DNA from: Cydia pomonella
Lineage: Eukaryota > Arthropoda > Insecta > Lepidoptera > Tortricidae
NCBI RefSeq assembly: GCF_033807575.1
Contig: NC_084705.1
Coordinates: 8,178,019-8,242,018, forward strand
Direction: 5' to 3'
Length of the DNA stretch: 64,000 nt
Shown: positions 45,821-58,850 of the stretch, piece after piece
Position numbering within the stretch: position 1 is the stretch's first letter
Layout of the letters: each line of letters begins with the position of its first letter
Notes under the pieces: generated by a model
Database searches by the model: none
Told to the model about the DNA's origin: nothing
What the model saw: only the letters and a program-made list of their open reading frames with translations
Made by a program: the position numbers and the translations under genes

Positions 45821-47940
45821 CACCGGGTGAAACACAAATCTACCCTAGGAATAAGTCGTGCTTTTGACGCTTTTTCTTTGAAGCTCGCAATCTAAATAGT
45901 TTGGTTGATAAGTAATTATAGGCTTTTATTATCAGGGGAATAACAACTTGCTTACATAATTTTACAATACCAGGAGGCGTATTCTGATAAATTGTTATAC
46001 AATCAGAGGAGAATCCTGGAGGAGTGCAAGGCATCGAAACTTTGCCTTCTAAAACAACTTATATTTTTCCAAGTATAAAACTTGTCTATTCTGAGGCGGG
46101 ACCATTTCGTGGTAAAATATTTATTTATTTTATGTCTAAATTTCCTTGTTATGTTATAGTTTTGTACTTTATAGTTTATGACGAATAAATGCGATGATTT
46201 CTTGGACGGTTTTCAGTTCCAGTAATTGTTGTCATCTAATCGAATCATTAGATGTGTTTGAAAACGCCATTGCTAATTTTTACACAAATCATAATTTTTC
46301 ACAGATAATAAATATAATACAGTGGTAACCCTAACCAAAAACGAACCCGAGGCGTCTTGATTATGTACAGAAAGCTCTCATTGCATGCCGCTGGGTTGCG
46401 TGCTCTTTGGAGTACCTAAAGGTCGCATGCTGGGACCATTCCTTTTTTTCCCCCATGTAAAAGGTACACGGTAGGCTATATACTCGTATGCGCGAGTTAA
46501 TTAAAATCGTGCCATATCTATCGGTGCTACGTGCAATCGGTTGGTTTATTTAATATTAAACCTCGGAGCTTTTCTATGCATCCTTCTATTAGACCTTGAG
46601 AGGAAGTGATGCTAAAAAGGAAAAGATTAAATATTAACTGGCTGATACTTTTAGATACTAAATTCAAGTCAAATTATAGGATTTTTATCAACTGTGACGT
46701 CTTGGGCATGATAAGTTAGTCATAAGTACCTAACCCTGGAAGTAATTTTGATCTGTTTTCGATTTGACTTTTGGATTTGTAGAAAGTAGCGACATTTCAC
46801 TTTCAAAATTTGATTTTGCTATAGATTTATGTGTGTTAAGACAGTACCTATGTAACGAATTACACACAAAGTAGTTCTATATGTTAAAAGTAAATAAGAA
46901 ACACGTGCGCTCATAGTAATCAGCCACTCAAAGCACACATTGCCCGATACGAACACAAAAATAAACCAGCCGGGATCGAACTCACAACAATCTTCTCACA
47001 GTAAAAGGGTTACCGATTTAATGGCTTAATTATCTCAAGTATGCTCATCGAGACATATTTCTGATTTTGGCCTTTAACACTTAACTATAAGAGTGGAGTT
47101 GTATTGATTTGGAAAGAAGCAGGGATAATCTTTTAATCTTAAGTTGGCATGAGGGAGACAATCGTGGGAATAGTCTATCTGCAGGTATATTCTTCAGTTC
47201 AGTTCAGTTAAATACATAAGACGAAAACTAAATTTATTTACGTACAAACTTAATAAAGTATGTAGTTAATATTTTGTACAAAACAAGTACGAGAAACTAA
47301 GTACAAGTAAGTACATAATATCGAGAATACAATAAATGTGTACAAAGGCAAACTTAACCCTTTAAGGTGTATCTGGGTGGCTAAAAGTGACAGAAAGACC
47401 TCCTTTTAAAGGTAATAATAATGCAGTTTTCGTATTGGTATTGTTAAAACATGATGAAATATTTATGCATCGAATGCAGGCGGATAAGTAAGCAGTTATT
47501 GTACATAAGTGTAGTACCTGAATTTAAAGCTTAAAACTGTTTTTATCAATACCTATGTTCTAACTAAAGCATCTTATAAAAGTATATTCTAGGAACCTCC
47601 GTAGTTTCCGGCGAATAGGAATATGTATTAGAAGGTGTCAAGTTTTCTCGAGTCTAAATAGGTTGTAAATAAACGGCTGCACATAAGAAATTGTGTAAAA
47701 TATCCATTAGGTATTTTATTTCCCGCCTAGAAAGATTAGTTGCCTAGGTATACATAATTTATTTGTATTTACGAGCTCCGCCGAGCCAGAGTTAAGTGCT
47801 ACCTTTTTAATAATTAACAAAAATTCATTGGGCTACTAGTGGCTAATTGAGTGACGCTAATTGCGTAAGCCGTAAAAGCCTGAGGGTACCACGTAAATTG
47901 CACCAGGCTTTTCTTTCCTTCTTGGTCCTTGGACTTAATG

Positions 47941-48250
47941 TATTTTATACGATGTTTTTTCAAAGATACACTATATTATTAGTTCTATGATATACCTATA
48001 TATGTATATCGATAGAAACTATGTTCATTGTCTTTGTCCGTCTTTTAGTACTCTGCTTCTTATTCACTTTTGTACAAGATAAAGTATTTACCTAGTATTT
48101 TATACCAGGTTTTTTCAAAGATACACTATATTATTAGTTCTGTGATATACCTATATATGTATATCGATAGAAACTATGTTCATTGTCTTTGTCCGTCTTT
48201 TCATACTCTGCTTCTTATTCACTTTTGTACAAGATAAAGTATTTACCTAG
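47941..48250 (+). repeat. 155-bp tandem duplication in the Ubx intron
   Basis: Copy 1 is 47941-48095 and copy 2 is 48096-48250. Shared segments include tcaaagatacactatattat, acctatatatgtatatcgat, agaaactatgttcattgtct and gtacaagataaagtatttac. Only a handful of differences are visible (for example gatgt/caggt, ctatg/ctgtg, tagta/catac), so the duplication is recent. Confidence 0.93.
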
Positions 48251-48325
48251 ATACTTTATCGTTAAGCAAACTTAATTTACCACTTTAAAAATGAAGAATG
48301 AGTTATGTTTTAAAGGTCAAAGTAT

Positions 48326-48339
48326 GCGCCATCCACTTG
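48326..48339 (-). promoter_or_regulatory. CTCF-like site in the Ubx intron
   Basis: The minus strand reads CAAGTGGATGGCGC, 12 of 14 matches to the CTCF core. It lies just past the 155-bp tandem duplication at the border of the repeat-poor part of the intron. A similar 12-of-14 match on the plus strand (CGAACAGGGGGCGC) is at 52757-52770. Confidence 0.28.
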
Positions 48340-51300
48340 ACTCCAACGGTAGCATGACATTAAGCACTTCAAGATGGCCACCAAACCGGCAAAAAATACG
48401 CAAAACGTCACCAAACACCACATGTCTCGCTAATTAGGCCGACCATAATTTCGGTGTCAATTTGCGCCTTGTAAATTCACCTCAAAATCCGGAGTACGCC
48501 ATAAAAGTAATAAACATGACGTAAATGGCTTCATTAAGAACGAGGGCGGGGTCCGCGGCCTAGCAAAAAAGACGTGTAGTGACACTACACAGTGAAAAAG
48601 CCTTAATAGGTATATAATGACAGCAAATGTTTCCGCAAGAAACAAATCTGGAAATATCATCTGCTTCGACGCGGTAACTGCTTCCATATTGTTGGGGCTG
48701 AAGATTGTGACGTCGCTTAACGTTTCCTGTTACGTTTGATATGGTAACGTAATGCTTGCGTAAGCATTTGCTTATTCATATATCGTCGGGGTTGCGTAAT
48801 ATTTGACTGCGAGTACCACATATTGTATACGAGATTTATTGGACACGCGAAATAATTTCAGGGCTCATGAAATACATATTATATTTTATGAACAAAACGT
48901 TTGAAGCTTTTAAAAAGGGATGACAATGAAAGCTTACGTTTTTAAATCAAAAGAATATCTCTTTCACGGAAATCAAGCATTGACCGTTCCCATGATTCCC
49001 TCGTACAAGTGTCAGCCCAACCCGTTTTGCAACACGTGTCGCCAAATAAAAGAAACTTGCCCGCCTCCCCCGTCTCCCCCACGGCGACAAAAGGATTGCG
49101 CATTCTACCCAAGTTATATTAGTCGTAAAGAATTTTGGACTAAGATCTATAGCTTGTAAACGCAGTAACTCTCAATGGTCCCGCAATTGCGGGAGACATT
49201 CGCAACAACTGTTGTTTTGCTTCAACGTTTTAATTGTTCCTAATTCGTAAAACTTTTCCACGTGATTTACAACTGTTGTTTTAGTGGATCGGCGGCTTTC
49301 GAGGGCCATTTGTCGTCTTTTTACAAACCCGTGAACATGTGGTTCGGGACGTTTGACAACGCTGGAAGTGGTTATTTACATTGTGGGGTCGTTAGTGAGT
49401 TTTAATGGTGAAAACAATTGTTACCGCACTTTTTTTAGTTTTTTGAGCCAAAAAACAAAAACATTTATTATGACTTTTTTGTCCACCCATGTTCCTGATG
49501 CAAATATTCATCATTAGATCGGAGCGGAGCAAACGTTTTTAATCATCGCAATGTCGTCAGGTTTTCTAGAGGCGGCATCATGATTCCAATTACTGAGCAA
49601 ACGAAAAGAGCAACTCGTTTTTGTTTTTTTTTTTTTATTAATAGTCAATTTCATTACGTTATCTGCACCAGCACTGAATATCTAGATTAGATTTATCTTA
49701 GATAGCGCAGCCCCGGCGAGGAGCCAATTGTCGTTTTTGCATATTTCAAAGGAAGGGCTGCATTAAAACTGATCACGTCGGCAAATATGCCCACGCGCAC
49801 AATTTTCTTCGATAAAATTATGTAAAGTAGATATTTGCGAGCCAGGTCTAATGAGAGATAACACTATGTGTTCGAGCATGCTCTACTAGTAACTTGAGCG
49901 TCTAGGACTCGTCGAGACAGCGACAGTCTCGCATATTACATAATATCTAATGCATGTGTGTAATTTTCTAGTGTATAACTGGTTTAACATACTTTGTGTC
50001 GCATGGCAGACATAGTAATTTTTAAACCGTTTGAATAGTAGTGTTTACAAAGATTGAACCCCTGCGTTAATAACAGTTTCTATGTAAAGATACAGTTATG
50101 CGCATAAATAACTAACGAACGACAGATTCAAGCCGTGTTATTTACTTTTAAATTTTGAAGATATAAGATGTTGTAACAGGTACAGTACAAAAACCGCAGT
50201 AATTCCTTTTGGTCAGATTAAATTATCAGGTAAAATTATATTTGCACGACATCACCGCATAACTTTCCGAAATCACAGTCATCTGACGAGTTGCTTATGT
50301 AAAAAAAAAACGAAATTAACATCTCATCGTGCAACGAGCTCAAATAATCACTGCCTCTTTCGGGCACAATTTACTTCATAACATATTCGACCAACCGGCT
50401 CAAGGAACGTAATCACTCAAATTGGTAACGCGAAATCGCAAATTACAAAATTGGCATGAAAACATCCTGGTAGGACAATCCGGCGAGACATTCGTGTACA
50501 CCTCTCAACCTGTGCATGTGTAGGTACGTGTAAGAGGAGGACCTGCCACTTGGGTGGTCCCCGGATCGAGTCTGCTATAGCTGCGTTCGGGGCTGCCGGT
50601 TTATTGATACCTATAGCTGAATTAATATTTAAATAAACGCTTCGTTGAATTACGGTATCAATACGCGCCGCTATTAAAGCGAATGCAACTGCAGCGAATG
50701 AAATCGTGTGCATCGATTGCTTTTTGAAGACGTCGATTATTAAATTCTATCCTATTTACCTAACAGCCGCACGTTTTCAACGCCTCTATAAGTTTAGATT
50801 TTCTGTGACTAAACCGAAGCCAATTTTACACAATAAAAATAATTATCAACAATTTATTGGCCCTTAAAAATCAGTAAAACGGCTACCATTGCGATTTCAA
50901 ATCCTGTCACACGGAAGTCACGACACATCTCGCTATGTACTTTTAATAGGACTTCGCGGCTAAAGGCCGCGCGGACTCCCAATCAGTCCACTAGATGTGT
51001 ATCGACTTAAGAGGCCGCTTGTTATCTCAAAAACGTAATATGAATAATACATTAGCAGAGGCAGTACTCAGGCACTGCTTAATTGACTGAAAGGTTTGAA
51101 ATGTAGCAAGGCTTTCGTCGGACAATCGAGCTTTTTATATAATCGATGCGAAACCGCTTTGAAGAACGATTAATCGATACCTAGATATATGTATTATTTA
51201 TTGTGTTGGAGCACCAGTTTTAGGGACAGTCGTTGCTTTTAGTTATTGACAAATTGTCAGTGATAAAATCAATCTGAATCATGAACTATCATTTGTTCTT

Positions 51301-51366
51301 TTTTTGGCTAAAAAAAATAACTTATGATTCTGTTCAATTTAATATTTTAATAGCACTGGCATCATT

Positions 51367-51415
51367 TTCTTTCTTTTCAAAAAGTTCATCATTAATTTCT
51401 TTCTTTTCAAAAAGT
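51367..51415 (+). repeat. Short direct repeat
   Basis: tttctttcttttcaaaaagt occurs twice, at 51367-51386 and 51396-51415, in unique intron DNA. Confidence 0.85.
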
Positions 51416-54400
51416 CACTAAACACTAGAAAAAAAAAACACCTAGGTTTTATATATTCACTTGCCAAAGGGGTATGCAGTTACTATTTTAGATGCATATC
51501 TAGACATTATTGCAGGATTCAATTAAAATGCAATTAAGCTGGGTGTTCATTATCCCGTGTAGGTAGGCTGTGTAACAAATTCGATGGGACGAGACTAGCG
51601 CTTACCTCAGGGGCGGATTATCTTGGAACTTTCCAGTAATAAATAGGCGTTTATTAGAGGGCAGAGTTATAGAGATATATTTTAAAGGTAAAAGTTTAGT
51701 AGGTATTCTACTGACGAAGTCTAAATTAGATTGTCTTAAATTATTATTATCTAGGTGCCTATCTATTATAGTTCACTACCTCCTCCCTTACGTACGTCTC
51801 CCTTTAGAGTATTAACCAACACACTTTTGCCTTTATTAAACTGGAAACTAAACTTTATTTAAACAGCTATATACATATTAACGATTAACGCCACCGTTTA
51901 AAATAATTGCGAAACATAACATGGCACGAAAAACAGCGCGCTCGAGCATCGAATTATCATTTTTGCACCGAACCGAAACCCGGTTTATTTCTCGTGTACC
52001 CCTAGACGATAATTTCGGTAAATGCAAATTGCTAAATGATGGGCCGAGATCGACATTTCGATAAAAGTGTCGAAACCGAGAGAGCTCCCGTTAATGCAGC
52101 ACTGCAATTACACGACCTTATATTTTGGGCGACTGAACAGAACATTTCGTGCGGTCTGATTTCTTTTTAAATCACGTGTTATTTATCAGCCAGCAATGGC
52201 AGTTTTTGCCAGTAAATTAAACGTTAAAAATATAGCAGTTCTTTCTAAATTTATGTTAAATATCAAATTTTGAAAATAAAATTATATCTTTATTGAATTT
52301 TAAAACGTTGACCCTATGAAATTGAGTATGTACCCCTAAACAATATTCGCGTTCATCTAATGCCACTTCTCGATATATTGGTTCAATATCAAGCCATAGA
52401 TCAGAGTTAATTCAATAAAAATTGGACGGCCCTAGAGGATTAGACCAAAACCCTGACGTATGTGACACGTGAAAGCCTCAGACTATTTCCTCGGGAAGGG
52501 GCGCCGACCGCCCTTTTAAAAATAAATTTAGGCAGCAGATGCCTGTTTAACCCAGCTTCAAAGCACATTAGTGTTCACGATGCAACCTACGGCTGCATCC
52601 AAAATGAGATCTCAATCGTTCCGAACACTCTGATGATGAATATAATCGGCTGCTCGAAGCAAATGCAGCTATAAATCAGTGATACATCGATTTCAAATGA
52701 AGCGAATAATTATTATTTGCGCAATTTTCAAACAACAAAGACAAGTATATTTGGAACGAACAGGGGGCGCGAGTTTTAAAATAGTTTCACGAATCCATTC
52801 ACGCAAATAATTTTAACACAAAGCTGAAACCGACGCTAACAAGATGCAGCTGTCGCGTCTCTCAGGCGTCACGTTTTGAAAAACTCGAGAGTTTTCGAAA
52901 ATAGAATATAAAATGTGTCACTCCTTCTCCGATAAATCAGAGGTGATTAATGTATCTAAGTTAGGAACGGAACGCACCGCGTGACGGGGCAGTCCCTCAT
53001 TGGGTGGCGAGGACGCCATATTGCTCGGAACTTGTAGCTGTCAAACTTTGAAATATGGCCGCCGGCTTTCTCCGCGTTCGCGTTACTGTACTGTCTCAAG
53101 TAAATTAAACCGTATGAAACCAGCGCGAGTTCATGCGAGCGCATAACAATATCTTATAGTTTTAATAAAAAGCTCCATTGTCATGCCATTTAAGGTGCCC
53201 TTTGTCTATGAAAAAAGTGACCGGTAGCAAAAAACGTATTTTATTGCACGGCAGTATTTTGAAAAATTGACGTATTGTTCACGAGGTGTTAAATAAAATT
53301 ATATAGCCCGTAACATTCCACGGAGGTATTAATTTATATTTTGACATTTTTAGCCAAAACATTTTGTATTTTTATTGTAATATTTAATTTATAAGCTTGA
53401 TAGATGTGACAGATAAATTGATCCCGCACCTTTTAAGTGGGTAGTAGAGACACCTTTTTCGTTTGGTTCACCATTTTACTTTTACCTAAATCGTCTATGC
53501 AAAAAATCTATATTTATTTTGCTTCGCTCTTTTTTTAAATATATGTACATACTATTAATCTATATTTAGCCAAAACTAATGACACATCTTCAGAACAGTC
53601 TTAAGGGCTGTCGAGCCGACAATTTGCGATTTGTCTTAGCAACGTAAAGGCGAATCATACTGCACCGACCGCAATCTTGCTCAATTTCATATTATTACGG
53701 AGCGGTAGTTGTACGGACAGCAAGCGCTTCAACACCCGACGAGCCATTTTAAGAAATTAAACTGCAGGTAGTGATTACTCTATTTTAGACGCATTTCTTA
53801 TGATATTTTTCTAATGGGACAATTTATCTAAGTCTGATTATTAATTATAGGTTAGTATTCTTTTTAATATATGTACCTATAATAGCAAATTTTGCCGACC
53901 TTTATTAGAACGAGTTGTCATGGTCTCAATGTTATCGTTTATCGCTCTATATTATTAGTTTACCTAAAGTGATAATCTATTTTATTTATTATTTGGTTTA
54001 TCAAATTCAAAAAAGTGGCACAGTAAACATTATACACCATAAGATCATGAAGGTGCTAACCATACCGATTTGTTCAATAGGTGTAATAAAGTATCAGTTG
54101 AAATAAAATCACAGAGTTGCAATACTTCGCGGGGGTTTCATTAAATTGATGGCCTCTTAAGCCCACTTCATAACGCGGCGAACAGCTATTGACACAAGAA
54201 TCTATCGTATTAACCATTTACGTGTACTTTATGACGCATTGACAACCATCGAGCGAAAGATCAATCCATAGATTATTATCTGTGGATAAATACTCTACAT
54301 TCTGCAGGACTAATAGGGTAAAATAAAGGTATATACTTATTGATGAATTGGTAATGCATTGGTTAACATCTGTGTAGAAATTTATGAATTGATGAATCTA

Positions 54401-57400
54401 CCTACTGAAAATGCTGCAGCTAGATTAGTACCGTAAGATAATTATAAGAGTTATGACTACCTAAGATACAAAAAAAAAGATACCACCAAACTCAACCGCG
54501 CGAAATCCCTCTTCAAAACTTTGAATCCGTTTGAAAAATTTAAATGGCCGAAGGATACAAAGCTAAGTCACCTGGAAAGTTGGTATTCAGCAGAGTTGGG
54601 CGTTGCTTCTTAAGTCAGACTTAAGCAAAGAAACCGCAGCGCCGCGCAGTCTGACGACCGACTTAAATCTCAGACGGGGTTTAAGGCATGATTACATTAA
54701 GGAAGTAAACAACTTATTTACCTAAAGCAAATGTAAATATCAGCAATTGTCTTCTTCGTTGGGATTACACGAGTGACCTGAACCGTCCAAGAATAAACAT
54801 ATTTTAAGAAAATGCTTCAACCTCTACTAAAGGGTAAAAGGATCGGAACGACGATTCGTAACATGGCTGATAGAGAGACAAGCGTGAGTGATCAGATAAA
54901 ATAGTTCAAACGTAATTCCTACAAAAGTACAGTATGTTTAGGGCACCAATTATGGGTAATTTAAGAGAAAATTTTGAGATTTTTTGATATTTCTCCGACG
55001 TCTGTAAACTTTCTGCCGCTTTATGCGTTAAAAGTGTCCTTTATGTTTTCTATGTATTTAATGAAAAACACTGTAATTGGTTTCAATATTATTAACAAAT
55101 TAGGTAAAACTATGTTTTTTTGGTCCAGTTATAGGCAATATGGCGCCATTAATTTTAAAACTAACAAAAATCTATGAAACGTAAGCAGCTCTATGGCTCC
55201 TGTTTATGATGAAGTGTTGTCAGTGCTTAAAAATGAATGATATAATACATTATACTTATTTTACAGGACTTGTCCATATTAACATCCTATTACTGGTACC
55301 ACGCCCATCATAGGGGTGTTTACTATAGTAATATCAAGCTAACAGCAAAATATATTTGTAGAAGGAGTAACTAGACTGCGAAATATTTAACGACAAAAGG
55401 GCAAAAAAATCCTTAGAAGAGTAATAGTTTTCGAAATCAAATGTCACATTATATCTCTCTTCGCAAACTGCAAGTTGCAATGTCCTCATAAGAGTTTTGA
55501 ACTACTAAAGATAAACTTAGGACTGTTGGAAACTCCAAGTGAGTTCATGGAAAGCTTTTATCGAATTTGTTATTACCCAACTCAACTGTTATATGTATTT
55601 TTCATTGGATGTAAATCACTGAACACATTTATATGTTACTTTTAGTGTAACTTAGAGCGTTCAAAATACAAGAGGCATGAACAATATAAACTTTATTTTT
55701 ATTATATAACAAGACTAATTGTAGTGAAGATAAATTACACGCCAACCTTACAATGTATTTTATGATTGCGCTTCTTGGCTTTAACTTTAATCCCGTGTGC
55801 ATTATGCCTAACAGTAAGTTTGGTAGTTGAGCCAAGGCAGGGATGCGCCGAGATTTGCCGGCATTCGAAATAAATATTCCAGATTTTGCAGTCCGCATTC
55901 AACACTGAGACGCTGGCAGTTGCAGTTTCATTCAGGACTCAGTTCCTTGTATCTTTTGTTTACTTAAATAGACTGATGTAGACGGCAATTAAACGTTATG
56001 TTACTGTAAAACTTTTCCACTTGAATTTTCATATGTAAATCAACTTTAAAGTAAGTATACATCTAAGTACAGAGTTGTAGTTTATTGTAATGAAATCTCA
56101 AAGAGAATTTACAAACTAGGTGATCGACTCAACCTATCACGTCACACTACAACATCCATAAAAATGTTCCCCCAAACCTGTGTCAATAAAGATAAAGGAA
56201 AACTAATATCAAAACACGAATAGGTACGTGATAAGAAAACATTTATTCGCCATGTTTAATGCATGATTTGTCATAATTTTCCAGCCTCCCCGTTATTTTG
56301 TTGCGCGAGGAAATGGGCGAGCATGATTTATTACATATCTTATTTATCTCATTTATCTCGGAGGATTGTTTAGGGGAAACATTGGAAGCATTTTCAGGTT
56401 TATTAACAAATATGTTGCAGAGATTGCGGCGGAGTAATTGCGATTTATATTTGTGTAGTCCATTTTGCCCTTGACTACCCGAAATATTGTCTTAGACTTA
56501 TTTACTTTGTATAAGTGTACCTATGTGAGCTTTGAATATTTAAACAGTTACTTTTAGGTTTTGTTTTTGCTGCGTTGTTCTTGTCTCAGAGCTACCAACA
56601 GAGTAAATTGCAACTCGGAGCTCTGCTGGCTAGCTATTATTTACATAATTTATAGACAAGTATAATAGATATAAATGACGTATATAATCACCGGATGAAT
56701 TAATTTCTACATTACGTAAATTATAGTTTACAAAAGTCAAGATATTTAATACTCCAATAGCTTTATCGCTATAATTACGCAGGAACTTACCGGCGCAAAT
56801 TTAAGCCTCAAGTCGCCCATAAAAAAGGAATGTTTTTATTTGCGCCTTTAAATTCATCCCTCCGTACTAAGCGGTGATAAAGCCGCGAATCAAAAGTTGG
56901 CAATAAATAACAATATGGCGTCCAGTGCCCCGTGTTTGCTCTCGCCCACATAATCCGTTCGTACGGCGGTAAATCCATCCAGCAGTGTCGCGTACAACGC
57001 TAAATCATCATAAGAGAATCCCGCTGTTATGTTACCTATAATACCTATACTGTACGCTGCATATCATGATTAACTTCTACTTCAATCTGCCAATACATGC
57101 AACGCTGTTATTCGGGCATGTTTTCGTTTTAATAGGCATATTAAACTAACTGCATAAAATACTTAAAAAGGGAAATTAGTAGGTTAAGTTAAAGAAAATG
57201 TTTAGTAACTTTTTTGTGAGTTAATTTTAAAAAATATGGCCTACCTTTACGAGAAAATTTTAATCGTAATGTTGGGCGGAGAGTTAAAAGCGTTTGCGAA
57301 CTAATAACGTTAAACCTATTCAGATTTATGTCCCGATCGCCCAATATCGCATGGGGCTGAAAAACGCCAATTTATTCGATTCTTTTTACTCGATTTGGGC

Positions 57401-58124
57401 TGGCAGTTACTGAAAAAGTTTGCATCGTAATGCTATCGCGCGGCATTAGTTTTACAGTTTATCAGGGTTCTCGCTGTGGCGGCTTTGAGGGATTAATCTG
57501 GCGGTGCAGCGGGGAATGCAATTGTGAACTTTGGAGATAAAAGATTGCAACTGCAGTGGCTGAGGCTAATAAATCTTAGATAACGATAGAAATTTAAATA
57601 AACAAAGCTTTGTTGAAACTTTCGTTAATAAATTGAAATGCATACCTACTCTTACATAGGTACTTAATATGATGTACAGTGGGCATTTATCTTATTGAAT
57701 TTCCTTTGAGTACAACTCTATAGAATATGACTTGTCTATGCATCTAAGACAGGTTGAGCTAATGTGCTAATACATGTTTAATGATTACAGCTGGTAGCAG
57801 CATGGTAGCTTTTATAAAATAAAATTCCTATGTAGGTAAGTAACAAAAGTATAGCTTGGCTTTTTAGCGATATGACCGCCTGTAGTTTACCTCTGCGCAC
57901 ATTGCTGTTTTCTTTATGTATTAGTTTCTTATATTGAGATGTGTAATAACGAGTATTTATATTGTATTGCTTTTCTTTATTTTCGAATTCGGTAGATAAA
58001 TTAAATTAAAAAAATGTCTGTTTGCAAAATCTTTCAATAAAAACAAATGCATCATTCATAAGGCATACTTTAGTGTCAAAAGCATTGTTCAGTAGCTAAT
58101 TCAGTAGACAATCCCTACTATAAT

Positions 58125-58320
58125 ATATTATAAATCTGAAAGTAACTCTGTCTGTCGGTAAGTCGGTATGTCTGTCTGTAACATCTTCACGCTTAAACCG
58201 CTGAACCGATTAAGATGAAATTTATTATGGAGATAGTTTGAGGCCCGGGGAAGGACACAGTTTTTATCAACCATCATCAACATTCTACGTAGACAAAGTC
58301 GCGGACAGAAACTAGTTGAT
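58125..58320 (+). repeat. Dispersed repeat R1, copy 2
   Basis: gaaagtaactctgtctgtcg, cacgcttaaaccgctgaacc, gagatagtttgaggcccggg and gtcgcggacagaaactagtt mark this copy. It matches the copy at 12.9 kb in reverse orientation and lies just before the LINE in the Ubx intron. Confidence 0.68.
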
Positions 58321-58850
58321 ATAATGCGTCGTCGTATCGTCAGCCATCAAAACAATTCTGTTACGCATTTGACTGATTTACACACTGGTGACTAAAAATA
58401 TATCTTTCCGCACAATTCCGCTTGTTTGTCCGCTTTCCGCTGATACACGCATAAATCCCACTACTCCGGCAAAAAACGAACTAAGCCCCTTTCTAGTTCG
58501 TCTATGCTTAAGCCCTTTTAGATTCGCGTGCATAAATTGTGCGGAAAAGCCAAATTGCAGCGATGCCTCACGGCACTCTGGGAAAATTGTGTGTTTTGTG
58601 AACAAACATGGTTTTATACAACTGTGGTTTTATTATTGCTTCATATCTATACAGATTTTAGTATCATTATGAAAGTTATCTTCGTTAATACTCATTCGTC
58701 GCCTACAAACTAAATAAAATAAAATAAAAATAAAATAGCCTTTATTTGCGACCCCTTTTTTCTGTGTTGCATGCTAAACACTTACAAGGAATTTTCAATT
58801 ATAAAAACAGTTAATAAAATATTATTGTGCATGAGATTTATTCATTTTTT

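Larger units (their letters stand above)
48251..58124 (-). other. Ubx: Repeat-poor Ubx intron segment, candidate enhancers
   Basis: Nearly 10 kb with no SINE, LINE or MITE that I recognise, in contrast with the intergenic half. GC-balanced blocks (48350-48560, 49000-49400, 50300-50760, 50880-51200, 51880-52130, 52430-53160, 53600-53770, 56780-57010) carry homeodomain-type ATTA/TTTAT cores among CG-rich words. A C-rich tract lies at 49062-49083, and an inverted tcagactta/ttaagtctga-type cluster near 54610-54680. Enhancer identity is inference from texture and position. Confidence 0.35.
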
